Assembly: GCA_904502185.1 (NCBI GenBank)
Contig: CAJGDX010000026.1
Coordinates: 1 to 23,206 of the forward strand
DNA length: 23,206 nt
Origin: an uncultured Bacteroidaceae bacterium
Lineage (GTDB): Bacteria; Bacteroidota; Bacteroidia; Bacteroidales; Bacteroidaceae
Direction: 5' to 3'
Below, one piece after another: positions 1-8,313 of this stretch. Each line of letters begins with the position of its first letter. Position 1 is the stretch's first letter. Under the pieces are notes generated by a model that made no database searches, was not told where the DNA came from, and was given only the letters and a program-made list of their open reading frames with translations. A program made the translations under genes and the position numbers.

Positions 1-86
1 GGAATTTAATTAACATCAATCCTGCATTATCCTCTACTGCTTCTCTGCAATTCAGCAAATCACCATATCTTACCTGCAGAAAAACA

Positions 87-3000
87 TCAATGGCAGGGAT
101 GTTGGAAGTGACTATGCTCTTTCTCCTCTTCGTTGCCATCTGGAAGGTCGAGGTTGAATGTCAGGCTGGGCGCGAAGATTGTTCCGGTGATGTCCATGAA
201 ACAGTTAACCTTGACATTCTTGCGTCTTTCGGCATTTATGCTAAGGTCAGTAAGCGGAACAGAGGGGATGGTGTACACTGTCTTCAAGTTCAGTTGCGCG
301 TTGAACGGGTCGCCGTTGAAAGCTACGTTACTACCCGAACGTATGGCAAATTCCTTCGGGAAAATGTCCTGCATGGTGAACTTGTATGTACCGCGGGTCA
401 GGCCTAAATTACCCTGCATGGTGAAGCCTGCTTTTTCGTCGTAGATGGCATTTATTCTGCCTGCGCCGTAAATGTCGATGTAGTCGTTTGATGCCTGGTT
501 GGTGTAGACGCGCAACTGCATGTCGGGAGTTACGCCCAACATGAAATCCAGATTGAGGTTACTACTGATATTCAGTTTAGGCTCGCTTATCTGGAATTTT
601 TCTATATCCTTCAAAAAGCTTTTTCTCTTCTTGCGGTCGACAAATGTTACAAACTCGTTGTTTATGTTTCCTTCGGGTGAGCTTGCGTTGTAGATAAACT
701 TAGACCCTGGTCCGGTAGTGACGTTTGCTTTCAGGCTGATTCCTGCCGAGTTTGTGCTGAAGTGTGCATCACCGGTTACAAAGGCTGTTCCGTAGAATGT
801 CTCTTTTCCGAAGTCGGGGTAGTAGAATGCCAGCAGATTGTTGGCGTTGATTTTAAAGTCGCAGTTGAAGTGTTTCATGCTGTGATGGTAAACACCACCG
901 GTGACAGTACCATTATTGCCATGGTTGTCTGTTACGTGAAATTTGTCGAAGCCTATCTTGTTGTGGGTAAAATGAATTGTGTCACCGGTCATATTGTAGA
1001 CGGTGTTAGTGGGTTTTATGCGCAGTTGTCCCAAGGGAACCATGTCGCCTTTCATGTTGACATTGCGCATAGCTCCTAATATGTACAGCTTGCCGTTGAC
1101 GCGTCCGGCTGCGTCGCAAATAATTCCCGAGAGCAGGTGATTAAGAAAATCAATTCTTGTGTCGTGCGCGTCGACACATATGTTAAGTGTGTCGCGAGCC
1201 GGTGAAATAAGACCGTCTACAAAAGTTCTCGATATATTGCCTTCGTGAGCATCTCCTTTTAGTATAATGGCCTCTTGATTTTCGTCCCAATAGCCTTTGA
1301 GTTTCATGTCTCCTATGAGACCGTTTGAAAATTTAAGCTCTTTAATATCGAGGTCGCTGTCAAAATCGAGTTTGTCCAACAGGGCAGATGCACTGATGTT
1401 TCCGGATACTGCGCCTCCAAGGTTTACCGGGTGGAAGTTAATCAGGTCAAATACATATTCAATGTCTATGTGGCGAAGATCGATGTTCAGCTTGTCGTCA
1501 GGGCTGCTGCCCACTATGCCGTTGGCGCGCACATGTTGGTTGCTGCTTTGTAGCGCAAAATTGTTTACTTCTATCTGTCCATTGTTGCTTCTGATGCTGC
1601 TGGGGAGAAGTGTCCACAGGGTGTCGCTCTGTGTTATTGTGCCTTCGTGCAGTTGTGCAGTCACATTCACCTTGCCATTGTTGCGTTGCAGGGCGATGTC
1701 TATGCTTATGTCGCCTTTGTCAACAGGCGCGTACAGGTTATTCCATGCAATGTTGTTGAATATCGAGTCGTTGTGTATCTGCGTGTTTATGTCAATTGTA
1801 ATTTCATTTTTATTTTCCTTGTTATCACTCTTGCTGTTTATGGGTGTGCGCACGAGCTTTATCTTGTTGTTGTTCTCTGTGGATCCTATGGTTGTGTTAA
1901 AGTCGATGCAGCTGTATTTTCTTTTTCCATATTCTATGCCTTTCAAATTGCCGGCAAGGTTGAATAGGTCGTGTGCATCGTTGCAACTGCCTTGCAGCAT
2001 CGACAATTCATTGATAGTTACCGGTAAATCAAATATCTTTGTCAGTGCGTTGGTGTTGCTCAGATTGAAATGGAATACAAAGTTATTGTCGCTGTATAGT
2101 GCCTCGCTGTTGTCGAAAAGCGATGGCAATACACGGCTTATTGCTTGTTTTAAACTGTTTCCTAGTGTTTCGTATCTGTAGTATCCTGTCAGATAGCCGT
2201 TCATGAAGTCTGAGTTTATTATCAGACTTTTTTCCTGCTCCAATGAGTTTGCGCTAAGGTGGAACTGGCTTATTCTCTCTTCCTCGTGCTGCGATTTGAG
2301 CGTCAGGTCATATATGTCAGTGTTCAGACGCATGCGCTCCGGGTCGGTTCCTACAAGTTCTGATGCTACGCGGAAAGATAGTCTGCTCAGTTCATGTTTT
2401 TTTGTTATATTCAGATTGTAGGGACTGAACGAATCAACCTGCAGACTCAGTTCGTGACGTGGAAGTTCCCTGCCTGCATCGTATTTGATATTCATGTCAA
2501 GTTTCAGGTTCTTGTCGTTGAGCAGGGTGTGTGCTTCAACTTTTTTTTCTGTTACTTTTCCGTGCAGGTGAATGGGGGCATATGTATAATGCCTGTATTG
2601 CAGAGGGGCGATTGTCGAGTTTATGGTAGCTGTATGCCCGATGCTGTCGAATGGGTTGCCTTCGACAGTTGCACTCAGTCCGCAGTATCCCCAGGCATGG
2701 TCGTCGATAATCTTGCCAATGTTTAATTCTGTAGCGGTTATTGTTCCGTTGTAGACTCCTTGCTGGCTGATGCCAACCTCTGCATTGAGGGCTCCCGCTT
2801 CGGATGTCAGTGCCATTGTGCCTTTTGCCTCTTTGTCGCTGCCTTTAATTTTGCCTTGTAGGGTGACTGTGCCCAGGTTTATTAGCTCACGTGGCGTGGT
2901 GCCACCATCGGTTGCGGCTGCATATATGCTGTTTGTGAATGTAGGCGCAATGGTCAGTGTGGTAAGGTCTACATTGTATTCGTGACGCTGGTTTGGCTGC

Positions 3001-4004
3001 TTTTTCGCCTTGCCGCTTAAGGTGGTGCTGAAACTTTTGTCTATGGTAGAGAGCTGCATCTGTCTGATGTTCAGTTGCTGCTCGTTACCATTAAAGGCTA
3101 TGTTGAATTTAAGTGGCTGCTCTATGTGTGACAATTGAGGCAGAAAGGGCGTTAGGTCTTTCATACTGAACCTGTTGCTTGCGAGATTGCCGTTGAAACT
3201 GGTTGATGTGCCGTCGCTGTTGGCGGTAATCTTTTTTGATGTCACCTCTCCTTCTGGCAGTCTGACTTGCAGGCGTGTGAGGGTCGCACCGTCTGCCGAA
3301 GCGTCGACTGCGGCACGCAGGCGTCTGAGTGAGAATCCTGATGCTTCGTCAAAAGATATGCGGCGTACGTACAGGCTTAGGCTGTCGGCGGTCAGGGTGC
3401 GCAGGGCTACATTGGCTTGAAGGTTGTCGATGTTTATGTGTGAAGGGGTAAACTTCTCGGATTCCGGCTCGGATAACACGTTGTAGCTTGCACGACCGTC
3501 GTAAAGGTGTATCTGCCTGATGCGTATATTGGGTGTGACACTTTCCGTTGTGTCGTTACTGCTGAATTTGTCTATCAGGAATTGCAGATTGAGCGGTTCG
3601 TCGGGAGTTACGCGAGTTATGCGTATATCCGGTTCAGCTAGTTTTACGGTATGTATGCTTATGTCTCCTTTGCGTATAAGGGGCATAAGCTCGAAACTCG
3701 CCGACACGCGTGGAATGTATACCAACGTGTCGTCGACCATGTCTTTCAGCAGCAGCGAATCGATTGAGAGGTTATTCGGGAAATTTATCTCTATCTTTCC
3801 GACTTGCAGGGGTAGCTTCAGCTCGTTTATCAGTTTGTCAGAGATATAACTTGCCAATCGATGCTGTATGGCATCGAAACGTAACACTGCAAAGGCAACT
3901 GCAAGCAGCAGTGCCAACAGAATGAATGGTGCTGTTATTTTTTTTAGTGTTTTTATGGCTCTCTTTTTGTTTGTAGGCTGCGAAACTTTCCCGCAATTCC
4001 GCAA
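87..4004 (-). CDS. tamB: TamB-like translocation/assembly module protein (DUF490 family), 3' end abnormal
   Basis: Large envelope protein of the TamB/AsmA-like family, which spans the periplasm and is linked to outer-membrane protein assembly or phospholipid transport. A positively charged N-terminus precedes one membrane anchor (about residues 24-42). A very long beta-rich body without Cys clusters follows, and the DUF490 core lies in the last 300 or so residues (GLTRGTYKFTMQDIFPKEF, then GDPFNAQLNLKTVY). The only early start is TTG at 4004, since no in-frame ATG occurs before the anchor. A TAACTTTG promoter-like box at 4010-4003 overlaps that TTG, so the true start is uncertain. The reading frame stops soon after LDLPDGNEEEK. 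Bacteroidota relatives normally continue for well over 100 residues with a conserved membrane-proximal domain, which is missing here. The protein is 1305 residues as read. It lies 69 bases after rarA on the same strand. Family assignment is confident; the integrity of the C-terminus is not. Confidence 0.8.
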   Translation of the reverse strand: MRNCGKVSQPTNKKRAIKTLKKITAPFILLALLLAVAFAVLRFDAIQHRLASYISDKLINELKLPLQVGKIEINFPNNLSIDSLLLKDMVDDTLVYIPRVSASFELMPLIRKGDISIHTVKLAEPDIRITRVTPDEPLNLQFLIDKFSSNDTTESVTPNIRIRQIHLYDGRASYNVLSEPESEKFTPSHINIDNLQANVALRTLTADSLSLYVRRISFDEASGFSLRRLRAAVDASADGATLTRLQVRLPEGEVTSKKITANSDGTSTSFNGNLASNRFSMKDLTPFLPQLSHIEQPLKFNIAFNGNEQQLNIRQMQLSTIDKSFSTTLSGKAKKQPNQRHEYNVDLTTLTIAPTFTNSIYAAATDGGTTPRELINLGTVTLQGKIKGSDKEAKGTMALTSEAGALNAEVGISQQGVYNGTITATELNIGKIIDDHAWGYCGLSATVEGNPFDSIGHTATINSTIAPLQYRHYTYAPIHLHGKVTEKKVEAHTLLNDKNLKLDMNIKYDAGRELPRHELSLQVDSFSPYNLNITKKHELSRLSFRVASELVGTDPERMRLNTDIYDLTLKSQHEEERISQFHLSANSLEQEKSLIINSDFMNGYLTGYYRYETLGNSLKQAISRVLPSLFDNSEALYSDNNFVFHFNLSNTNALTKIFDLPVTINELSMLQGSCNDAHDLFNLAGNLKGIEYGKRKYSCIDFNTTIGSTENNNKIKLVRTPINSKSDNKENKNEITIDINTQIHNDSIFNNIAWNNLYAPVDKGDISIDIALQRNNGKVNVTAQLHEGTITQSDTLWTLLPSSIRSNNGQIEVNNFALQSSNQHVRANGIVGSSPDDKLNIDLRHIDIEYVFDLINFHPVNLGGAVSGNISASALLDKLDFDSDLDIKELKFSNGLIGDMKLKGYWDENQEAIILKGDAHEGNISRTFVDGLISPARDTLNICVDAHDTRIDFLNHLLSGIICDAAGRVNGKLYILGAMRNVNMKGDMVPLGQLRIKPTNTVYNMTGDTIHFTHNKIGFDKFHVTDNHGNNGTVTGGVYHHSMKHFNCDFKINANNLLAFYYPDFGKETFYGTAFVTGDAHFSTNSAGISLKANVTTGPGSKFIYNASSPEGNINNEFVTFVDRKKRKSFLKDIEKFQISEPKLNISSNLNLDFMLGVTPDMQLRVYTNQASNDYIDIYGAGRINAIYDEKAGFTMQGNLGLTRGTYKFTMQDIFPKEFAIRSGSNVAFNGDPFNAQLNLKTVYTIPSVPLTDLSINAERRKNVKVNCFMDITGTIFAPSLTFNLDLPDGNEEEKEHSHFQHPCH

Positions 4005-4073
4005 AGTTATCTATTTTGCGCGAATTTTCAGTAAGAAATGTTGTTAATTTTCTTATAGCTTCTGTGTGGTTCG

Positions 4074-5357
4074 CTATTCTTTGTAGGGCTTGTATTCTCC
4101 CCAGCAGGCTGTCATTCTTTCGCGCATCTTGCTCTCGACAGCATTGTCCTGCGGTGTCCACAATATAGTGCCGTTTAGTGAGTCGGGCATAAACTGTTGA
4201 CGCACAAAGTGTCCGGGGTAGTCATGCGAATATTTGTATCCGTCGGAGTATCCAAGCTCCTTCATCAGTTCAGTGGGCGCATTGCGCAGATGCAAGGGAA
4301 TGGGGCGGTTGCCTGTTTCGCGTACAATTTCCAATGCTTTGTTGATGCCCATGTAAGCCGAATTGCTTTTTGGTGAGGTAGCCAGGTAGACGGTTGCCTG
4401 TGCAAGCGGAATGCGTCCTTCGGGCCACCCGATTTTCATCACGGCGTCGAAGGCGGCGTTTGCAAGCAGCAGCGCATTGGGATTGGCAAGGCCTATGTCT
4501 TCGGATGCAGATATAATGAGTCGGCGTGCGATGAATGCAGGGTCCTCTCCGCCCTCAATCATGCGTGCGAGCCAGTATAGTGCTGCATCGGGGTCGCTGC
4601 CACGTATGGATTTTATGAATGCCGATATTATGTCGTAGTGCATCTCTCCATCCTTGTCGTATGCGGCAGGGTTTGTCTGAATGCGTTGTTTGACCTTCTC
4701 GTTGGTGATGACAACGGGTGAGTCGCTGTCAGCTTCCACCACAAGTTCAAGAACATTCAGCAGTTTGCGGGCATCTCCGCCACTGTGCGCCAGCAGGGCG
4801 TCTGTCTCTTTTAGCTGTACCCCTCGTTTCAGCAGTGCTTCGTCGGTTGTTACCGCTTGATGCAGCAAGGTCAGAAGATTCTCTTTTTCCAGTGATTTAA
4901 GTACGTACAGTTGGCAGCGCGATAGCAGGGGACGTATGACTTCGAACGATGGGTTTTCGGTGGTGGCACCTATCAGTGTGACTACTCCTGTTTCAACAGC
5001 ATTCAGCAGCGAGTCCTGTTGCGACTTGCTGAATCGGTGAATCTCGTCGATGAAAAGAATCGGCGAACCGCCCGTAGAGAATAGTGGTGATGATTTTGCT
5101 TTTTCAATTACCTCGCGCACATCTTTCACTCCTGCCGATACTGCGTTCAGGGTGTAGAATGGGCGTTCGAGCTTCTTGGCTATGATTTTTGCCAGTGTGG
5201 TCTTTCCTGTTCCCGGAGGTCCCCACAGAATGAATGATAGAATGTGCCCCGATTCTACCATCTTTCTGAGTATGGCATTTTCGCCTACTATATGTTCTTG
5301 TCCCACAAAGCCATCGAGGGTTGTCGGTCTTAACCTTTCTGCCAGAGGTTGTGCCAT
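4074..5357 (-). CDS. rarA: Replication-associated recombination protein A (RarA/MgsA, AAA+ ATPase)
   Basis: Cytoplasmic clamp-loader-like AAA+ ATPase that acts at stalled replication forks and single-strand gaps. All family landmarks are visible in the 427 residues: the N-terminal PLAERLRPTTLDGFVGQ box, Walker A GPPGTGKT (46-53), Walker B LFIDEIHRF (101-109), sensor 1 GATTENPSFE (130-139), and the sensor 2 region SGGDARKLLN (192-201). The C-terminal tetramerisation half includes the conserved EDIGLANP and YKYSHDYPGHFV stretches. Length is normal for the family. The start MAQPLAERLRP at 5357 fits the family and has no Shine-Dalgarno, as expected here. It is divergent from the glycosyltransferase at 5454 and is followed on the same strand by tamB, with which it may be co-transcribed. 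No missing residues were seen. Confidence 0.96.
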   Translation of the reverse strand: MAQPLAERLRPTTLDGFVGQEHIVGENAILRKMVESGHILSFILWGPPGTGKTTLAKIIAKKLERPFYTLNAVSAGVKDVREVIEKAKSSPLFSTGGSPILFIDEIHRFSKSQQDSLLNAVETGVVTLIGATTENPSFEVIRPLLSRCQLYVLKSLEKENLLTLLHQAVTTDEALLKRGVQLKETDALLAHSGGDARKLLNVLELVVEADSDSPVVITNEKVKQRIQTNPAAYDKDGEMHYDIISAFIKSIRGSDPDAALYWLARMIEGGEDPAFIARRLIISASEDIGLANPNALLLANAAFDAVMKIGWPEGRIPLAQATVYLATSPKSNSAYMGINKALEIVRETGNRPIPLHLRNAPTELMKELGYSDGYKYSHDYPGHFVRQQFMPDSLNGTILWTPQDNAVESKMRERMTACWGEYKPYKE

Positions 5358-5391
5358 TTTTGAATGATTTTCTTATATATTGTTAATTCTA

Positions 5392-5422
5392 TTGCAAAGA
5401 TAATCACAATTAATTAACTTTG
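5392..5422 (+). promoter_or_regulatory. Bacteroidota-type promoter for the glycosyltransferase gene
   Basis: TTG at 5392-5394, a 20-base spacer and TAACTTTG at 5415-5422 match the Bacteroidota consensus (TTTG, 19-21 bases, TAnnTTTG) well. The predicted transcript start is near 5429, giving a leader of about 25 bases to the ATG at 5454. The two boxes sit within an inverted repeat TGCAAAG (5393-5399) / CTTTGCA (5418-5424). Confidence 0.65.
5395..5402 (-). promoter_or_regulatory. Candidate -7 promoter box for rarA
   Basis: On the minus strand these bases read TATCTTTG, a match to the Bacteroidota -7 consensus TAnnTTTG, about 40 bases before the rarA start. A clear TTG at the -33 position is not seen; only TGCAAAG lies about 19 bases upstream. 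The box overlaps the -33 element of the divergent promoter for the glycosyltransferase. Confidence 0.4.
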
Positions 5423-5453
5423 CATTAGGTGATACGCTAAAAACCACATTCGT

Positions 5454-6344
5454 ATGTTGTCGATACTAATTCCTACGAAAGATTACAATTGCAGAATCCT
5501 CATCGAGGAGCTGTCGCGTCAGGGCGAGGCGTTGGCTGTGCCTTACGAGATATTGCTCGGTGAGGATGGCTCTTCGTCCGAGGGTGTCGAACTTAACCGT
5601 CCGGTTGCCAATCTGCCGAAGTGTCGCATTATCGAGTATCGCGAGAATCAGGGCAGGGCGCGTATCAGAAACCGTTTGGCCGAGGAGGCGCAATACGATA
5701 GTCTTATATTCATCGACAGCGATGCAATTGTCGAAAAAAACGATTTCCTGGCAACTTACCTCGACCATCTTCGCACCGACGATATTGTCTGTGGCGGTCT
5801 TTACCATCCGGTAATAATCCCTTCGCCCGATTGTACTCTGCGCTATAAATATGAGAAGAATGCCGATAGGAAACGCCCGGCTCATGTAAGGGCGAAAAAT
5901 CCTTACAACGACTTCTCTACATTTAATTTTGCAATCAAACGCAATCTTTTCCTCTCAATTCGTTTCGACGAGAATATTAAGGAATATGGCTACGAAGATA
6001 CACTCTTTGGACATCAGATAAAAGCACGAGGGTTCTCGGTAAAGCATGTTGACAATCCGTTGCTGCACACCGGGCTCGAAAGCAATCGTCTGTACCTTAG
6101 AAAAATTGAACAATCGCTAAAGACTCTTTACACCATTCGCGAGGATATTGATACGACTCCGCTACTTATGGCTTACCGTCGTCTACGCACTGTGCGCATG
6201 GTGCCTTTTGCCGCCTGGTGCTGGAGAAATGTGCAGACACTTCTGCACGACAATCTTATGAGTGAGAACCCCTCTCTGTTTGTCTTTAAACTCTACAAAC
6301 TGGGCTATTATTGCAATTATGTGCTGTACGAGAGGGGTGTATGA
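5454..6344 (+). CDS. Glycosyltransferase family 2 (GT-A fold)
   Basis: Predicted cytoplasmic or membrane-peripheral glycosyltransferase that moves a sugar from a nucleotide donor to a glycan or lipid acceptor; the substrate cannot be told from sequence. The GT2 signature is visible: N-terminal LSILIPTKD (2-10), a nucleotide-binding GEDGSS (36-41), the metal-binding DSD motif in LIFIDSDAIV (88-90), and the later acidic motif GYED (179-182), which usually carries the catalytic base. A histidine follows in LLHTG (205). No membrane helices are obvious in the 296 residues, so it is not a polyprenyl-linked processive type. It stands alone: a promoter lies just upstream and an intrinsic terminator about 50 bases downstream, and no polysaccharide cluster surrounds it. 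It resembles single GT2 genes scattered in Bacteroidales genomes. Confidence 0.88.
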   Translation: MLSILIPTKDYNCRILIEELSRQGEALAVPYEILLGEDGSSSEGVELNRPVANLPKCRIIEYRENQGRARIRNRLAEEAQYDSLIFIDSDAIVEKNDFLATYLDHLRTDDIVCGGLYHPVIIPSPDCTLRYKYEKNADRKRPAHVRAKNPYNDFSTFNFAIKRNLFLSIRFDENIKEYGYEDTLFGHQIKARGFSVKHVDNPLLHTGLESNRLYLRKIEQSLKTLYTIREDIDTTPLLMAYRRLRTVRMVPFAAWCWRNVQTLLHDNLMSENPSLFVFKLYKLGYYCNYVLYERGV

Positions 6345-6394
6345 TATAAGCCGAAAGCTGTTTCAATGACCTGATTCCAGAAAAGTACCGAAAC

Positions 6395-6418
6395 AAATAG
6401 CTTTTTGGCTATTTTTTT
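6395..6418 (+). terminator. Intrinsic terminator after the glycosyltransferase
   Basis: Stem AAATAGC (6395-6401) / GCTATTT (6408-6414) with a 6-base loop TTTTTG, running into a T tract to 6418. It lies about 50 bases after the stop codon at 6344 and separates the glycosyltransferase from the glnS transcription unit. Confidence 0.72.
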
Positions 6419-6452
6419 GCCTAAAAATGAAATAGATTCTAAGAACTTTTCC

Positions 6453-6460
6453 TATTTTTG
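6453..6460 (+). promoter_or_regulatory. Candidate -7 promoter box for the glnS unit
   Basis: TATTTTTG fits TAnnTTTG and lies between the preceding terminator and glnS, predicting a leader of about 75 bases. No good TTG is present 19-21 bases upstream, so the match is partial. The rest of the 199-base gap (6345-6543) holds only the terminator and this box. Confidence 0.4.
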
Positions 6461-6543
6461 CAGTTTGACAGAATAACCAATGCAGGGTGTCCTCGGATCT
6501 CCTTGCAAATTTTCTATTGTACAATAAAAAACAACATACTAAT

Positions 6544-8286
6544 ATGGTTGAAGTAAACACAAACGAAAATTCAGAAAAGAAGAGCATCAGCTTCATCGAA
6601 CAGGAAATTATAAATGACCTCGAAAAGGGTAAGAACGGAGGACGCGTACAGACACGTTTCCCGCCTGAACCCAATGGTTATCTTCATATTGGACATGCGA
6701 AGGCCATCTGCATGGACTTCGGAATGGCCGAAAAATACAACGGAATCTGTAACCTCCGTTTCGACGATACCAACCCCACCAAAGAGGATACCGAATATGT
6801 CGACGCTATCATGGAGGACATCAAGTGGCTCGGATTTGACTGGGCAAATGTCTACTATGCTTCGGACTATTTCCAGCAGTTGTGGGATTTTGCAGTTCGT
6901 TTGATAAAAGAGGGTAAGGCCTACATCGACGAGCAGACTTCAGCGCAGATTGCCGAGCAGAAAGGTACTCCCACTCAGCCCGGTGTAAACAGTCCTTATC
7001 GCGACCGTCCCATTGAAGAGAACCTTGCGCTTTTCGAAAAAATGAACAGTGGCGAAATTGAGGAGGGAGCAATGGTGCTTCGTGCAAAGATCGACATGGC
7101 ACACTCGAATATGCACTTCCGCGACCCCATCATCTATCGTGTGGTCAAGACTCCCCATCACCGTACCGGCAGCACATGGAAAGCCTATCCCATGTACGAC
7201 TTTGCACATGGACAGAGTGACTTTTTCGAGGGTGTTACCCACTCACTCTGTACTCTGGAGTTTGTGCCTCACCGTCCCCTTTACGACTACTTTGTCGACG
7301 AACTTAAAGAGGGTAAAGACCTTGACGATAACCGTCCCCGTCAGTATGAGTTCAACAAACTGAACCTCAACTACACTTTGATGAGCAAACGTAACCTTCT
7401 CATCCTTGTGAAAGAGGGTCTTGTGAACGGATGGGACGATCCCCGTATGCCGACACTTTGCGGTTTCCGTCGTCGTGGATACTCTCCCGAGTCAATCCGT
7501 AACTTCGTAGACAAAATCGGATATACCAAATTCGACGCTCTCAACGACTTTGCTCTGCTCGAATCGGCAGTACGCGAAGACCTCAACAGCCGTGCTACAC
7601 GTGTGTCGGCTGTCATCAATCCGCTCAAGTTGGTCATCACCAACTACCCCGAGGGAGAGTCAGAGGCGTTGCAGGCAGTGAACAACCCCGAAAGACCCGA
7701 AGAGGGCTCACATACAATAGAGTTCAGCCGCGAACTTTGGATAGAACGCGACGACTTTATGGAGGATGCACCCAAGAGTTTCTTCCGTCTGACTCCCGGT
7801 CGCGAGGTTCGTCTGAAGAACGCATATATCGTTCTTTGCACCGGTTGCAACAAGGACGAAAATGGCAATGTCACCGAGGTGCTTTGCGAATATATTCCCG
7901 GAACAAAGACCGGTGAACCCGATGCCAACCGCAAGGTTAAGAGTACTCTCCACTGGGTAAGCTGCAACCACTGTCTCAAAGCAGAGGTGCGTCTTTACGA
8001 TCGTCTCTGGAAGGTCGAGAATCCTCGTGACGAGATTGCTGCAATTCGCGAAGAGAAGGGCTGTGATGCTCTCGAAGCAATGAAAGAGGCTATCAACAGC
8101 GATTCGCTGAAGGTTCTCACCGAGTGTTACGTCGAGAAATATCTTGCCGAGAAAAAGCCTTTGGACTATTTGCAGTTCCAGCGCATAGGTTACTTCAATG
8201 TCGACCCCGACAGCACACCCGAGCGCCTGGTATTCAACCGCACCGTGTCGCTTAAGGATACATGGAGCAAGATTAAAGGAAAATAA
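6544..8286 (+). CDS. glnS: Glutaminyl-tRNA synthetase
   Basis: Class I aminoacyl-tRNA synthetase that charges tRNA-Gln with glutamine in the cytoplasm. The class I signatures are present: HIGH (48-51) in the context PPEPNGYLHIGHAKA and the KMSKS-type loop LMSKRN (about 279-284). GlnRS rather than GluRS is indicated by the RFDDTNP, YPMYDFAHGQ and THSLCTLEF stretches. The C-terminal beta-barrel anticodon-binding region follows (KVKSTLHWVSCNHCLKAEVRLYDRLW) and ends FNRTVSLKDTW. I chose ATG 6544 (580 residues) over an in-frame GTG at 6487, because the extra 19 residues are unlike any GlnRS N-terminus and lie just after the putative promoter. Two CxxC pairs occur in the barrel (C432/C435 and C474/C477). 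It is first in a seven-gene same-strand run; the TPR gene starts 27 bases later. Confidence 0.96.
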   Translation: MVEVNTNENSEKKSISFIEQEIINDLEKGKNGGRVQTRFPPEPNGYLHIGHAKAICMDFGMAEKYNGICNLRFDDTNPTKEDTEYVDAIMEDIKWLGFDWANVYYASDYFQQLWDFAVRLIKEGKAYIDEQTSAQIAEQKGTPTQPGVNSPYRDRPIEENLALFEKMNSGEIEEGAMVLRAKIDMAHSNMHFRDPIIYRVVKTPHHRTGSTWKAYPMYDFAHGQSDFFEGVTHSLCTLEFVPHRPLYDYFVDELKEGKDLDDNRPRQYEFNKLNLNYTLMSKRNLLILVKEGLVNGWDDPRMPTLCGFRRRGYSPESIRNFVDKIGYTKFDALNDFALLESAVREDLNSRATRVSAVINPLKLVITNYPEGESEALQAVNNPERPEEGSHTIEFSRELWIERDDFMEDAPKSFFRLTPGREVRLKNAYIVLCTGCNKDENGNVTEVLCEYIPGTKTGEPDANRKVKSTLHWVSCNHCLKAEVRLYDRLWKVENPRDEIAAIREEKGCDALEAMKEAINSDSLKVLTECYVEKYLAEKKPLDYLQFQRIGYFNVDPDSTPERLVFNRTVSLKDTWSKIKGK

Positions 8287-8313
8287 AACAGATAGTTCCC
8301 AACTCTCCTAAAA

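Noticed and set aside
1297..2181. Plus-strand open frame of 294 codons opposite tamB
   Set aside because: Low-complexity Ser/Leu-rich translation antisense to tamB, with no start context or motif.
6487..6543. Upstream GTG start extending glnS by 19 residues
   Set aside because: The extension is not like GlnRS N-termini and begins close to the predicted transcription start; ATG 6544 gives the normal protein.
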